The notes under the pieces: model-generated
Told to the model about the DNA's origin: nothing
Databases searched by the model: none
Seen by the model: the letters and a program-made list of their open reading frames with translations, nothing else
DNA from: Flavobacteria bacterium MS024-2A
Lineage (GTDB): Bacteria > Bacteroidota > Bacteroidia > Flavobacteriales > Flavobacteriaceae
Assembly (NCBI GenBank): GCA_905182305.1
Contig: CAJJBB010000006.1
Span: 1 to 64,000, forward strand
Direction of reading: 5' to 3'
Length of the DNA stretch: 64,000 nucleotides
In this document: positions 1-6,273 of the stretch, piece after piece
Layout of the letters: each line of letters starts with the position of its first letter
Position numbering within the stretch: the stretch's first letter is position 1
Made by a program: the position numbers and the translations under genes

Positions 1-94
1 TGTAATATAGTTGCATTACCGTGTATAGGGTGGTCAAGAATATGAGTTAACAGCTTCTGGAGAAGCAGGGCCTTATGGCAGAGTTAATATCACA

Positions 95-334
95 ATGCAC
101 TTTACTAATAAGTTAAATAACACAAATGGAATAGGAGAGTTTACAGGATTCGCTTGGTCTCAAACACCAGAAGGAATAACAGAAGCAACTCTTCAAGGTG
201 TAACACGTCCTGAAGGGGATAAATTCATTGGATATAGTTATGATGCATTAACAAATGGAAAAATAATGCAATGGAGAGGTGAGTTTGATTTCATTGCCAA
301 TAAAATTAAACTTGAAGTAAAAGAAGTTCTTTAG
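95..334 (+). CDS. C-terminal part of an unrecognised small protein, 5' end uncertain
   Basis: Not recognised as a named family. The frame is open from position 29, directly after a TAG at 26-28, and the residues before the first ATG (95) look as protein-like as those after it (tyrosine- and glycine-rich, for example EYELTASG). The real gene therefore probably began further upstream and has lost its 5' end or carries a frameshift; the first ATG may not be the true start. The visible 79 residues alternate polar and hydrophobic positions with many glycines and look like a beta-rich soluble domain. A hairpin terminator follows at 359-390. It could be a pseudogene fragment, which would suit the decayed neighbourhood. 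Confidence 0.4.
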   Translation: MHFTNKLNNTNGIGEFTGFAWSQTPEGITEATLQGVTRPEGDKFIGYSYDALTNGKIMQWRGEFDFIANKIKLEVKEVL

Positions 335-358
335 CTTTAATCAACGACTTAATAATTT

Positions 359-390
359 GCGTCATTAATTAAATTTAGTGACGCTTTTTT
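359..390 (+). terminator. Rho-independent terminator after the first gene
   Basis: GCGTCA and TGACGC form a 6-bp stem around an AT-rich loop, followed by six T residues (385-390). It lies 25 bp after the stop codon at 334. Confidence 0.65.
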
Positions 391-495
391 ATATTATCTG
401 CATCCCCCTTCATTAAGTTCCTGAAGAAAAATAAGGAGTAGAGATATTTTAGATTTTTTTTATATTAGTAGCTTATTAATCATAAATCAATAAAA

Positions 496-1005
496 ATGAA
501 AAAACTAATTCTATTAACAATTACAATATTAATGTTTGTCGGTTGTAATCAAGCCGCAAGTGAAAAGTGCGAGTCTTTAGAGATAGCTAACGCACAAATT
601 GAGAAAGATATTAATACTTACAAGACAGCTTGGGACATGTTTTTTGAGACCAGAGATAGTGGAGCCATAAATACTGACAGTTTTGATGAGCAAGTAACAG
701 TAGTTACTGCATCTGGAAATATAACAGGTATTGATGCATTTAGAGATTATTATAATAATTATTTGACTGGATTTTCTGATGCTGAATTTACTTTTGTCGA
801 TATTTTTGGACAAGGAGATAAAATAGTTAAACATTGGAATTTTAAGGGAACACACGATGGTGAAATGTTTGGAATTCCAGCGACTAATAATACAGTAGAT
901 ATAAACGGAACTACATTAGTTTTAATGAAAGATGGAAAAGTATTACAAGAGCAAGATTTTTTTGACAATCATTCATTCTTAATGCAACTGGGATTACTGG
1001 AATAA
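496..1005 (+). CDS. Lipoprotein with an NTF2/SnoaL-like domain
   Basis: The 169-aa product starts with a lipoprotein signal: a Lys-rich start, a hydrophobic core and a lipobox ending FVGC, with Cys17 as the lipidated residue. The rest (about residues 35-165) has the pattern of a SnoaL/NTF2-like cone fold: an N-terminal helix with an AWDMFF segment, then strands containing FTFVDIF, KHWNFKGTHDGEMFGIPAT and a Val/Leu-rich strand before the final helix. Such domains bind small ligands or act as cyclases or isomerases; nothing here shows the substrate. It stands alone and is followed by a strong terminator at 1148-1176. Probably anchored in the inner or outer membrane facing the periplasm. Confidence 0.8.
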   Translation: MKKLILLTITILMFVGCNQAASEKCESLEIANAQIEKDINTYKTAWDMFFETRDSGAINTDSFDEQVTVVTASGNITGIDAFRDYYNNYLTGFSDAEFTFVDIFGQGDKIVKHWNFKGTHDGEMFGIPATNNTVDINGTTLVLMKDGKVLQEQDFFDNHSFLMQLGLLE

Positions 1006-1147
1006 AACTCTAGTCTACGTAATTTAAATCACAAATAGATTTAGTTTGGTTGCATAATTAAAGTACAGTTGGATTTGATATTTAATCTTATTGTAATAAA
1101 TTTTTATTCTTCTGATTTACTAAAAAAATTAAATCAAAACTTAATAT

Positions 1148-1176
1148 AACCCCTGTCAACCGAGGGGTTTTTTTTA
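1148..1176 (+). terminator. Strong rho-independent terminator after the SnoaL-like lipoprotein
   Basis: AACCCCT and AGGGGTT form a 7-bp stem with an 8-nt loop followed by eight T residues. Its T-tract runs into the left arm of the 36-bp inverted repeat, so on the minus strand the hairpin directly follows the short frame ending TEDDMPVV-stop. Confidence 0.8.
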
Positions 1177-1210
1177 AACCACAGGCATATCATCTTCAGT
1201 AAGTTCTGGG
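1175..1210 (-). repeat. Left arm of 36-bp inverted repeat
   Basis: The 36 bases 1175-1210 match the reverse complement of 1881-1916 with one mismatch. On the minus strand the arm reads as the end of a coding frame, ELTEDDMPVV-stop. A diverged third copy is at 36315-36342. The two arms point inward around the membrane-protein gene at 1381-1791. Confidence 0.8.
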
Positions 1211-1289
1211 ATTACAATACACTTTACCAAGATTACAAGCTATGTTAATTAAGGATGAGGTTAAGGATATGCCATTGTTCATTGAATAA
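1206..1289 (+). pseudogene. C-terminal remnant of a DUF5681-like phage-type protein
   Basis: Translating from 1206 gives 27 residues then TAA: LGLQYTLPRLQAML, then a charged stretch, then MPLFIE. This closely resembles the end of another remnant on the minus strand at 2612-2750 (LQYTIPRMKQV ... LHLFIE) and the corresponding part of the frameshifted gene at 4899-5187 (FMKFVIPTQKAIEL). Only the last part of the gene is present and it starts inside the inverted-repeat arm, so it is a leftover, not a working gene. The family name is inferred from the pattern, not from a search. Confidence 0.55.
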
Positions 1290-1380
1290 GTTCTTGATGT
1301 TACTCCTTATATCCCATAATTAATTTTAAGATTTTTTATATTTGCTTTAAATAAAATGGGTTTTTTAAAAAATATGTTTT

Positions 1381-1791
1381 ATGAAAATCAGTAAAGAAGT
1401 AATTGCAAAAGGATTTGTTCTTTCTGGAATAATGAATATTGGAGGGACTTTGATTTTTTCAAGGTTTTTTACAAACGACTCTATTCCTGCTGCTGACCCA
1501 GTTGTAATGTCTAATTTCGGTTTGCTAATGATTGTTTTGTGGGGCTTAGTTTTTTTATCCATCTCTCAAAAATATGAGCAATTAAATTGGCTTATTGGAG
1601 TGTTTGCAATTGAAAAATTTATTTATGGATTAAATTGGATCAATTGGATTTCGAATAATGATCTTTCTGCAGTATTTAATAAAGACCAAATGGCAGGAAT
1701 TTTCTATGCTGTATATGGTATAAATGATTGGCTCTTCTTTCTGTTTTTCTTGTTTGTATTTATTAAGTTATTTAAATTCAAGAGTGCTTAA
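1381..1791 (+). CDS. Small four-helix membrane protein of unknown function
   Basis: The 136-aa product is mostly hydrophobic with four likely membrane segments, roughly residues 10-30, 44-62, 68-86 and 108-132, and ends with a short basic tail. No known motif is visible. The gene stands alone between remnants and lies inside a 36-bp inverted repeat (1175-1210 and 1881-1916), so it may be cargo brought in with the repeat. The 375 bases before it hold the terminator, the left repeat arm and a phage-type gene remnant. Confidence 0.65.
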   Translation: MKISKEVIAKGFVLSGIMNIGGTLIFSRFFTNDSIPAADPVVMSNFGLLMIVLWGLVFLSISQKYEQLNWLIGVFAIEKFIYGLNWINWISNNDLSAVFNKDQMAGIFYAVYGINDWLFFLFFLFVFIKLFKFKSA

Positions 1792-1880
1792 TGAGTGCAT
1801 CACTATTTTTTTCTAAATAACATTCCGCAGATCTGGGCTACAATCCCACCTTTAAGGGATATTTAAAATATAAAAGAAAT

Positions 1881-1916
1881 CCTAGAACTTACTGAAGATG
1901 ATATGCCTGTGGTTTA
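1881..1916 (+). repeat. Right arm of 36-bp inverted repeat
   Basis: Reverse complement of 1175-1210 with one mismatch. It reads on the plus strand as EILELTEDDMPVV then a stop, so the repeat may be the 3' end of a once-coding gene copied in both orientations. The rest of 1792-2012 shows no gene. Confidence 0.8.
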
Positions 1917-2012
1917 GGTTATACATCATTATACGAGCTCTAGTCTCAAAAGAAAAGTGGATTTAATTTTAGGGATTGTTATTTGTTTTTGAGAAAAATA
2001 TTTATTCATAAA

Positions 2013-2570
2013 CTATGATTTATTTTTATCTGTAAAATTGATATAAAACCCAATTGTTAGGAGTATATAACCTAAAACATTAATCCATCCTCCACCAATA
2101 TAAATTGCTAATGTACCTATCAAAACTAATAAAGTTCCAGTTTTTGAATTTTGGTAATAACTAAAACTTGAAGTAAGCAATCCAAGATTAAATAACAATC
2201 CATTAAATTTCATAAAAGGTTTCCATATTTCTGGAGTATTGATTAAATGTTCAGACACTTGTCTTTTAAGTTCAGGTTCTTTTAAACTCCAAAAAACAAA
2301 ATCAAGGACACACATCCCAATTATTAAACCTATTCCAAGTATTAATGTTGGAGAACTTATATAATTCCATTTACTTTTTGGAAAATTTCCAATTTGAGGA
2401 ATGAGTAATAAAACACCAATCAACATAAACCAATGAGCAAAATCAATTGGTTCTTGAGAATGAAGTGCTTCTATGTCATTATAAAAAATAAAAATCAAGA
2501 ACTGACCAACTGTATAAAGAACTAAGCCAAGAAGAAAATAAAATTCATTTAGTTTTAAATACATTTTCAT
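2013..2570 (-). CDS. Multi-pass membrane protein of unknown function
   Basis: The 185-aa product has about six predicted membrane segments (approximately residues 8-30, 44-60, 72-95, 120-138, 143-158 and 160-177) and short hydrophilic loops. One loop contains an LKEPELKRQ segment. No family motif is recognised. It is a single gene transcribed leftwards, with decayed gene fragments immediately upstream (2612-2838), consistent with an accessory gene. The start ATG at 2570 is followed two codons later by a second ATG, so the exact start is uncertain by two residues. Confidence 0.7.
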   Translation of the reverse strand: MKMYLKLNEFYFLLGLVLYTVGQFLIFIFYNDIEALHSQEPIDFAHWFMLIGVLLLIPQIGNFPKSKWNYISSPTLILGIGLIIGMCVLDFVFWSLKEPELKRQVSEHLINTPEIWKPFMKFNGLLFNLGLLTSSFSYYQNSKTGTLLVLIGTLAIYIGGGWINVLGYILLTIGFYINFTDKNKS

Positions 2571-2611
2571 AAACTAAATATAATGTTTTTAAAAACACAC
2601 AATCCAAGAAC

Positions 2612-2838
2612 TTACTCAATAAACAAATGCAAGTCCACACTTACTTCATTAGTAACTTGTTTCATTCTTGGTATAGTGTATTGTAGGGCTATTTGAAGCA
2701 TCTTAATGCGCTGGCTAGCGTCTAACTCATTAAATATTGCTTGCACACGAAAACCCAGTCAGCCCCCTTCTTTGTGTATTACTCGATACATTGTTCTCCA
2801 GTCTTTACTGCAAACATCACAAAGTTTCTGTCTTGGGC
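2612..2838 (-). pseudogene. Mosaic remnant: zinc-ribbon 5' part joined to a DUF5681-like 3' part
   Basis: Reading leftwards from about 2838, the frame encodes CDVCSKDWRTMYRVIHKEG, nearly the same as the intact gene at 4076-4237. It then hits a TGA because five C residues replace four (2763-2767, plus strand). Past the frameshift ADWVFVCKQ continues, then homology stops near 2736. From there a different frame encodes LDASQRIKMLQIALQYTIPR and ends HLFIE-stop at 2612, resembling the remnant at 1206-1289. No start codon is left. This looks like two small genes fused by a deletion. The stretch 2839-3006 shows nothing recognisable. Confidence 0.65.
2736..2820. repeat. 85-bp direct repeat, copy 1
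   Basis: Matches 4138-4221 with two substitutions and one extra C. It corresponds to the middle of the 53-aa zinc-ribbon gene; this copy is frameshifted. The two copies flank the ChbG/YdjC deacetylase gene. Confidence 0.85.
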
Positions 2839-3006
2839 CTGTAAATTAATTAGTTATAAAATAAATTATAGCATACTCATATATTAACAACTTTACTTTT
2901 TTTCTTACCGGAGTCTTTGTATATCTTTATTTCATAAAATAGCTAAGAGGAATGTTTAGAAAAGTTTTTTTGTCAACTCATACTGTTTTTTATCCTTCTA
3001 AACACA

Positions 3007-3969
3007 TTGATCTTTTGTGGAATAAGATTTTTTTTGAATTTAAATGATATTCCAATTTATGACAATAGATTAATTTATGATTTTATATTTAGCAATAATG
3101 ATGTAAATCAGTTTAATAATTTATCTGAATTACTAGGGTACAAGAAAAACGATAAGCTTTTGATAATTCATGCAGATGATTTGGGCTTATCTAATTCTGT
3201 CAATCAGGCTTCTTTCGAGGCGCTAAATAAAAACTATATAAACTCAGCAAGTGTCATGATTCCTGCACCCAATACAAACGAGGTGGCTGACTATTTTAAA
3301 GAAAACCCCGATACAGATTTAGGGCTTCACCTGACTTTTACATCTGAATGGAAAAATTATAAATGGCATGGTATTAGTCAAAATGATTCTATTTCATCTT
3401 TGATAAATGGCAAGGGTAATTTTTATGAAAAGAAAAAAGAAGTTATCAAAAATTCTAATCCACAGGACATAAGAAAAGAATTACAAGCACAAATAGATTA
3501 TGCAATATCTATTGGAATAAAACCAACACATCTAGACAGTCATGAGGGAGTGTTATTTTTTTCACCAGAATTTTTCAAAATTTATCTTGATATTTCAAAA
3601 AAAAATAGACTTCCTGTTTTTGTTCCAAAACTTTTAGCACCACATTTTAATAATGATTTTCCACAACCTAAAAATTTAGTTGTTGTAAAAATGTATATGG
3701 CTGATAAAAATATATCTTTTGATAATTGGCCTGAATATTATGAATCATTAATCAATAATTTAGAACCTGGATTAAATGAAATGATTTTTCACCTTGGCTT
3801 AGATAATAATGAAATGAAAAAAATCACCTCGAATAGAGTTGCTTTTGGTTCTAAGTGGAGAAATTTAGATTATAATGTAGTATCTAGCCCTGAATTTAAG
3901 GCATCACTGATTAAAAACGATATTAAATTAGTAACATGGCGAGAAATTAAAGAAATATTATATCCTTAA
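3007..3969 (+). CDS. ChbG/HpnK (YdjC) family carbohydrate deacetylase
   Basis: Members of this family remove acetyl groups from sugars such as chito-oligosaccharides with a divalent metal. The core starts near residue 52 with IIHADDLGLS, which supplies the catalytic Asp; GLHLTFTSEW (about 105-114) and THLDSHEG (about 177-184) supply the metal-binding His residues. The downstream part and length fit the family. The start is unclear: the frame opens with TTG at 3007, no ATG precedes the core, and about 45 residues before the domain resemble nothing familiar, so the original 5' end may be lost. It sits between the two 85-bp repeats and is followed by a terminator-like hairpin at 4092-4128. Confidence 0.75.
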   Translation: MIFCGIRFFLNLNDIPIYDNRLIYDFIFSNNDVNQFNNLSELLGYKKNDKLLIIHADDLGLSNSVNQASFEALNKNYINSASVMIPAPNTNEVADYFKENPDTDLGLHLTFTSEWKNYKWHGISQNDSISSLINGKGNFYEKKKEVIKNSNPQDIRKELQAQIDYAISIGIKPTHLDSHEGVLFFSPEFFKIYLDISKKNRLPVFVPKLLAPHFNNDFPQPKNLVVVKMYMADKNISFDNWPEYYESLINNLEPGLNEMIFHLGLDNNEMKKITSNRVAFGSKWRNLDYNVVSSPEFKASLIKNDIKLVTWREIKEILYP

Positions 3970-4075
3970 ATAATTTAATAATTCATAATTCAAAACCATA
4001 TAATTATAAAACTATAAAGAACGATAAGTAGCTTTCCAATTCAGAATATTAAGATTAATCGTAATTAACTAAAAA

Positions 4076-4237
4076 TTAACGATTCCAAGTGCCCCCAAAT
4101 TTATAATGGGGGTTCTTTTTTTTGACTGATAGCAAACATTGCTTGCACATGAAAACCCAGTCAGCCCCTTCTTTGTGTATTACTCGATACATTGTTCGCC
4201 AGTCTTTACTGCAAACATCACAGGGTTTTTTTCTCAT
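4076..4237 (-). CDS. Small zinc-ribbon-like protein (53 aa)
   Basis: ATG at 4237 opens a 53-codon frame ending TAA at 4076. The product has two Cys pairs, CDVC (residues 6-9) and CKQC (31-34), spaced like a small zinc ribbon, and ends HYKFGGTWNR; I associate a C-terminal YxxGGTW motif with small conserved proteins, but could not search. Coding use is supported by the damaged copy at 2736-2838, which differs mainly by a frameshift. The last third overlaps the hairpin that can terminate the convergent ChbG transcript. Function unknown; nucleic-acid binding would be a guess. Confidence 0.65.
   Translation of the reverse strand: MRKKPCDVCSKDWRTMYRVIHKEGADWVFMCKQCLLSVKKKNPHYKFGGTWNR
4092..4128 (+). 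terminator. Terminator-like hairpin after the deacetylase gene
   Basis: CCCCCA and TGGGGG form a 6-bp GC-rich stem around a 9-nt AT-only loop, followed by TTC and eight T residues. It lies 120 bp after the deacetylase stop and inside the 3' end of the convergent zinc-ribbon gene, so the sequence serves both purposes or the resemblance is accidental. Confidence 0.5.
4138..4221. repeat. 85-bp direct repeat, copy 2
   Basis: 84-bp partner of 2736-2820; this copy retains the open reading frame of the zinc-ribbon gene. Confidence 0.85.
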
Positions 4238-4269
4238 TTATCTAATGGGGCAATCTTCTATTTATTAGT

Positions 4270-4343
4270 GGGTGTTGAGGGATTCGAACCCCCGACTTCT
4301 ACCCTGTCAAGGTAACGCTCTAAACCAACTGAGCTAAACACCC
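4270..4343 (-). tRNA. tRNA-Val (anticodon GAC)
   Basis: The reverse strand folds as a standard 74-nt cloverleaf: acceptor GGGTGTT with AACACCC, D arm GCTC...GAGC, anticodon loop TTGACAG giving anticodon GAC, and T arm with TTCGAAT. GAC reads GUC and GUU valine codons. No CCA is encoded. It lies directly downstream of the small gene at 4357-4539 on the same strand and may share its transcript. Confidence 0.93.
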
Positions 4344-4356
4344 AAAGATATTTTTC

Positions 4357-4539
4357 TTATTTCTTTTTGTTGAAGTAATTTCTGAACTTAAAATAAAGGG
4401 CTATTAGGCATAAAATTGTTCCTGCTGGTAACAAAAAAAGCACAAATAACAGTGAGATAAATTTACCCTTGCTTGCTTGTTCAACTCTTGCAGGAATATC
4501 AGCCAAATTCTTTTTAAAATTGTCTAAGAACTTTTTCAT
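4357..4539 (-). CDS. Small single-helix membrane protein (60 aa)
   Basis: The 60-aa product has a basic amphipathic N-terminal half (FLDNFKKNLADIPARVEQ) and one membrane segment at about residues 28-50, followed by a very basic tail FRNYFNKKK. No family is recognised. It ends 13 bp before tRNA-Val on the same strand. The size and layout suggest a real small gene rather than a chance frame, but the function is unknown. Confidence 0.6.
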   Translation of the reverse strand: MKKFLDNFKKNLADIPARVEQASKGKFISLLFVLFLLPAGTILCLIALYFKFRNYFNKKK

Positions 4540-4654
4540 TTATGTTAAAATAACACAAAATAACATGTAATAGTAAACAATCGTATTTCAAAAGTCACAA
4601 ATAGTCACAATTAAATATAGCACCCCTTTGATACCCTTGCATTGGGCATGGTTC

Positions 4655-4885
4655 ATGCGTTATTATTGTATAAGATTAACCCAAATAAAAAACACCTATG
4701 CCATTGCTAGAAGAAACCTTGAAACAAACATCAATATTAGATTAAATCTTGACGACATGAATGTTCTAAAAAAGGAAACTGAAAAATTAAGAGTACCTAT
4801 CTCGACGTATTGCAGAACCAAATTGACTCAGGATATAAACCCTGAATTAATCCCTAACGTAACTTTTATCAAAGATGCCCTTTAA
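4655..4885 (+). CDS. Ribbon-helix-helix protein, mobilisation (MobC)-like
   Basis: The C-terminal half (NINIRLNLDDMNVLKKETEK, then LRVPISTYCRTKL) has the form of a ribbon-helix-helix DNA-binding domain: a short beta strand with alternating residues, then two helices, as in MobC-type relaxosome accessory proteins and phage or plasmid regulators. The start is uncertain: the frame can begin at TTG 4628 or ATG 4655, and the first 25 residues do not look like a typical N-terminus, so the 5' end may be damaged. It precedes a broken phage-type gene by 13 bp on the same strand, which suggests a mobile-element origin. No relaxase is seen. Confidence 0.55.
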   Translation: MRYYCIRLTQIKNTYAIARRNLETNINIRLNLDDMNVLKKETEKLRVPISTYCRTKLTQDINPELIPNVTFIKDAL

Positions 4886-4898
4886 ATAAGGAAACAAC

Positions 4899-5187
4899 AT
4901 GCCTGGGAATACCAAAGGGGAGCCTTCTAACAAATCAACGGAAGTCATTAAGCGAAGTATCAATGCTTTTAGAAAACAACATAGACACAGTCCAAAGTGA
5001 TTTAGATGAAATGCAACCACGTGATAGGGTAAACGCTTTATTTCAGTTTATGAAGTTTGTCATTCCAACTCAGAAAGCAATTGAGCTTGACAATAGAGAG
5101 ACCCAAGAAGAAAAGAATGAGGCTTATATCCAAAGGCTTATGGAGATACCAGAGGAAAACTTTAATAAGCTACATGACAGAGATTGA
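4899..5187 (+). pseudogene. Frameshifted DUF5681-like phage-type gene
   Basis: ATG at 4899 opens MPGNTKGEPSNKSTEVIKR, the N-terminus expected of small phage-type proteins (GNTKG...NKST pattern, DUF5681 or terminase-small-subunit-like). After SINA the frame is lost, but the +1 frame continues as LLENNIDTVQSDLDEMQPRD and runs to a stop at 5187. Removing one T from the run at 4967-4970 restores a single reading frame of 95 residues. The restored product has the LDxxxR...F..IP pattern also found in the remnants at 1206-1289 and 2612-2750. Either a pseudogene or a sequencing error in a short T-run. Confidence 0.6.
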
Positions 5188-5395
5188 AAAGTATTTAGAG
5201 AATCAACGTGCACTTGACGAGAACGGAAAGCCAGACGAAAGCTTGTTTGGAGTCAAAATGTACAAGAGTTTAAAGGCTGCCAAAATCTCTGGAAAACTGT
5301 ACTCAGGGTTTAGCGGTTATTATCGAGTTGACGGGGGTACAAGTATTCTATTAGGCGACACTATATTGTATTTCAAATCAACTGAAGACGAATAA
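5174..5395 (+). CDS. Small protein of unknown function, phage-type neighbourhood
   Basis: A 73-aa product beginning MTEIEKYLENQRALDENGK. The frame is open further upstream to 5057, but the ATG at 5174 overlaps the end of the preceding phage-type frame by 14 bp, as expected for translational coupling, and the upstream residues are out-of-frame readings of that gene. It contains DESLFGVKMYKSLKAAK and a Gly-rich C-terminal half likely to be a small beta domain (SGFSGYYRVDGG). No family recognised. Likely part of the same small mobile module as the two genes before it. Confidence 0.55.
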   Translation: MTEIEKYLENQRALDENGKPDESLFGVKMYKSLKAAKISGKLYSGFSGYYRVDGGTSILLGDTILYFKSTEDE

Positions 5396-5518
5396 TTATA
5401 CGCTTGTAAATGTGTCACAAGTGTTAGAAGCAGTTACTTCTATATGGTGCACAGAACATCTGTTTTCAGTATGATTAACACAGTTAACACAAGAATTACT
5501 TTGAGTTATATTTTCCAT
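5396..5518 (-). CDS. Small four-cysteine protein (40 aa)
   Basis: From ATG at 5518 the product is MENITQSNSCVNCVNH followed by ENRCSVHHIEV and ending NTCDTFTSV. It has four Cys (C-x2-C, C, C) plus His residues in a spacing that could bind a metal. The frame extends upstream to 5629, but those residues are hydrophobic and unlike the rest, so the shorter start is preferred. It ends exactly where the convergent gene at 5174-5395 ends. Short conserved proteins of this form are plausible in flavobacteria, but no function can be given. Confidence 0.45.
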   Translation of the reverse strand: MENITQSNSCVNCVNHTENRCSVHHIEVTASNTCDTFTSV

Positions 5519-5634
5519 AATAATGATATTTTGTATGAATGTAACAAATATTATTACGTAAATAGCTGAAATACAGTAATTTGTATTTAGATTAATTAAA
5601 AATAGTTGCTTTCTTTTTGTTGTATTCATGAATG

Positions 5635-5664
5635 CGCCTCTAATTAACTATAGGGGCGTTTTCT
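5635..5664 (+). terminator. Possible bidirectional terminator hairpin
   Basis: CGCCTCT and AGGGGCG pair over 7 bp with one G-T pair and a 10-nt loop, followed by TTTTCTGTTTT. No plus-strand gene ends close by, so its role is uncertain. Confidence 0.35.
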
Positions 5665-5860
5665 GTTTTATATGAATGGACATTAAAAATTAAATTTTAA
5701 TTCTAACATCTTGACAAACTAATATTATATTTGCGCCAGTTTATTGAAATTCTGAAAGGTCACGTTTTGAACTAATATGCAAATTATTATGCAAATAGAT
5801 GTTTTTAGTAACTATTTGTTTTAGAAAAAACCTTTGGTAAGTATTGATAAAATTAGAAAA

Positions 5861-5934
5861 GGACGCGTAGCTCAGCTGGATAGAGCATCTGCCTTCTAAG
5901 CAGACGGTCACAGGTTCGAATCCTGTCGCGTTCA
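5861..5934 (+). tRNA. tRNA-Arg (anticodon TCT)
   Basis: A 74-nt cloverleaf: acceptor GGACGCG with CGCGTTC (one G-T pair), D arm GCTC...GAGC, anticodon stem CTGCC/GGCAG-type with loop CTTCTAA giving anticodon TCT, and T arm with TTCGAAT. It reads AGA arginine codons. A TATATTTG box at 5726-5733 may be part of its promoter. A terminator follows at 5949-5982. The interval 5665-5860 shows no gene. Confidence 0.93.
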
Positions 5935-5948
5935 CATTATCTTAAAAC

Positions 5949-5982
5949 AAAAAAACCTTCTAGTAATCAAGAAGTTTTTTTT
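5949..5982 (+). terminator. Terminator after tRNA-Arg
   Basis: CTTCT and AGAAG, extended by flanking A and T runs, form a stem-loop followed by eight T residues, 15 bp after the tRNA. Confidence 0.6.
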
Positions 5983-6003
5983 GTTTTCAATGTTTTAAAA
6001 AAT

Positions 6004-6135
6004 TTAATCTTTTCTCTGGCTTTTTAGTTCAATCAGTATGTCATTTAATAATTCTGTTTGACGTTCTAACAGATGTATCATTTCTCGATCTGTCACTTTT
6101 TGCTCAATAGTCCTTGTTTTGTTAAAATATTTCAT
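6004..6135 (-). CDS. Small helical protein of unknown function (43 aa)
   Basis: ATG at 6135 opens a 43-codon frame: MKYFNKTRTIEQKVTDREM, then heptad-like residues (IHLLERQTELLNDILIELK) and a charged tail. The second half looks like a single amphipathic helix or coiled coil. It ends close to the tRNA-Arg terminator and is divergent from ald. Codon use is like that of neighbours and the frame fills most of the otherwise empty 5935-6273 gap, but there is no direct proof of expression. Confidence 0.5.
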   Translation of the reverse strand: MKYFNKTRTIEQKVTDREMIHLLERQTELLNDILIELKSQRKD

Positions 6136-6273
6136 AAGCTAAAATTTGTTCTATACAAGTTATAAATTTGAATTTACTTTTCGCTTAATTAATGACAGAA
6201 TGTTCTTCAAATTTATATCTTCGATAAAATTTTATTTTTTATATAGATATATTTAACTTAAAGTTGATTTAAA

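Noticed and set aside
577-968. Minus-strand frames opposite the SnoaL-like lipoprotein
   Set aside because: They are antisense to a well-supported gene and have Cys/Ser/Ile-rich nonsense composition.
1175-1916. A complete insertion sequence between the inverted repeats
   Set aside because: The enclosed gene is a membrane protein, not a transposase, and no target-site duplication is evident.
5057-5395. A 112-aa version of the small gene starting at 5057
   Set aside because: The first 39 residues are an out-of-frame reading of the preceding gene; the ATG at 5174 is better placed.
4270-5934. An integrated element bounded by tRNA attachment sites
   Set aside because: No duplicated tRNA 3' end and no integrase gene were seen; the two tRNAs differ and lie on opposite strands.
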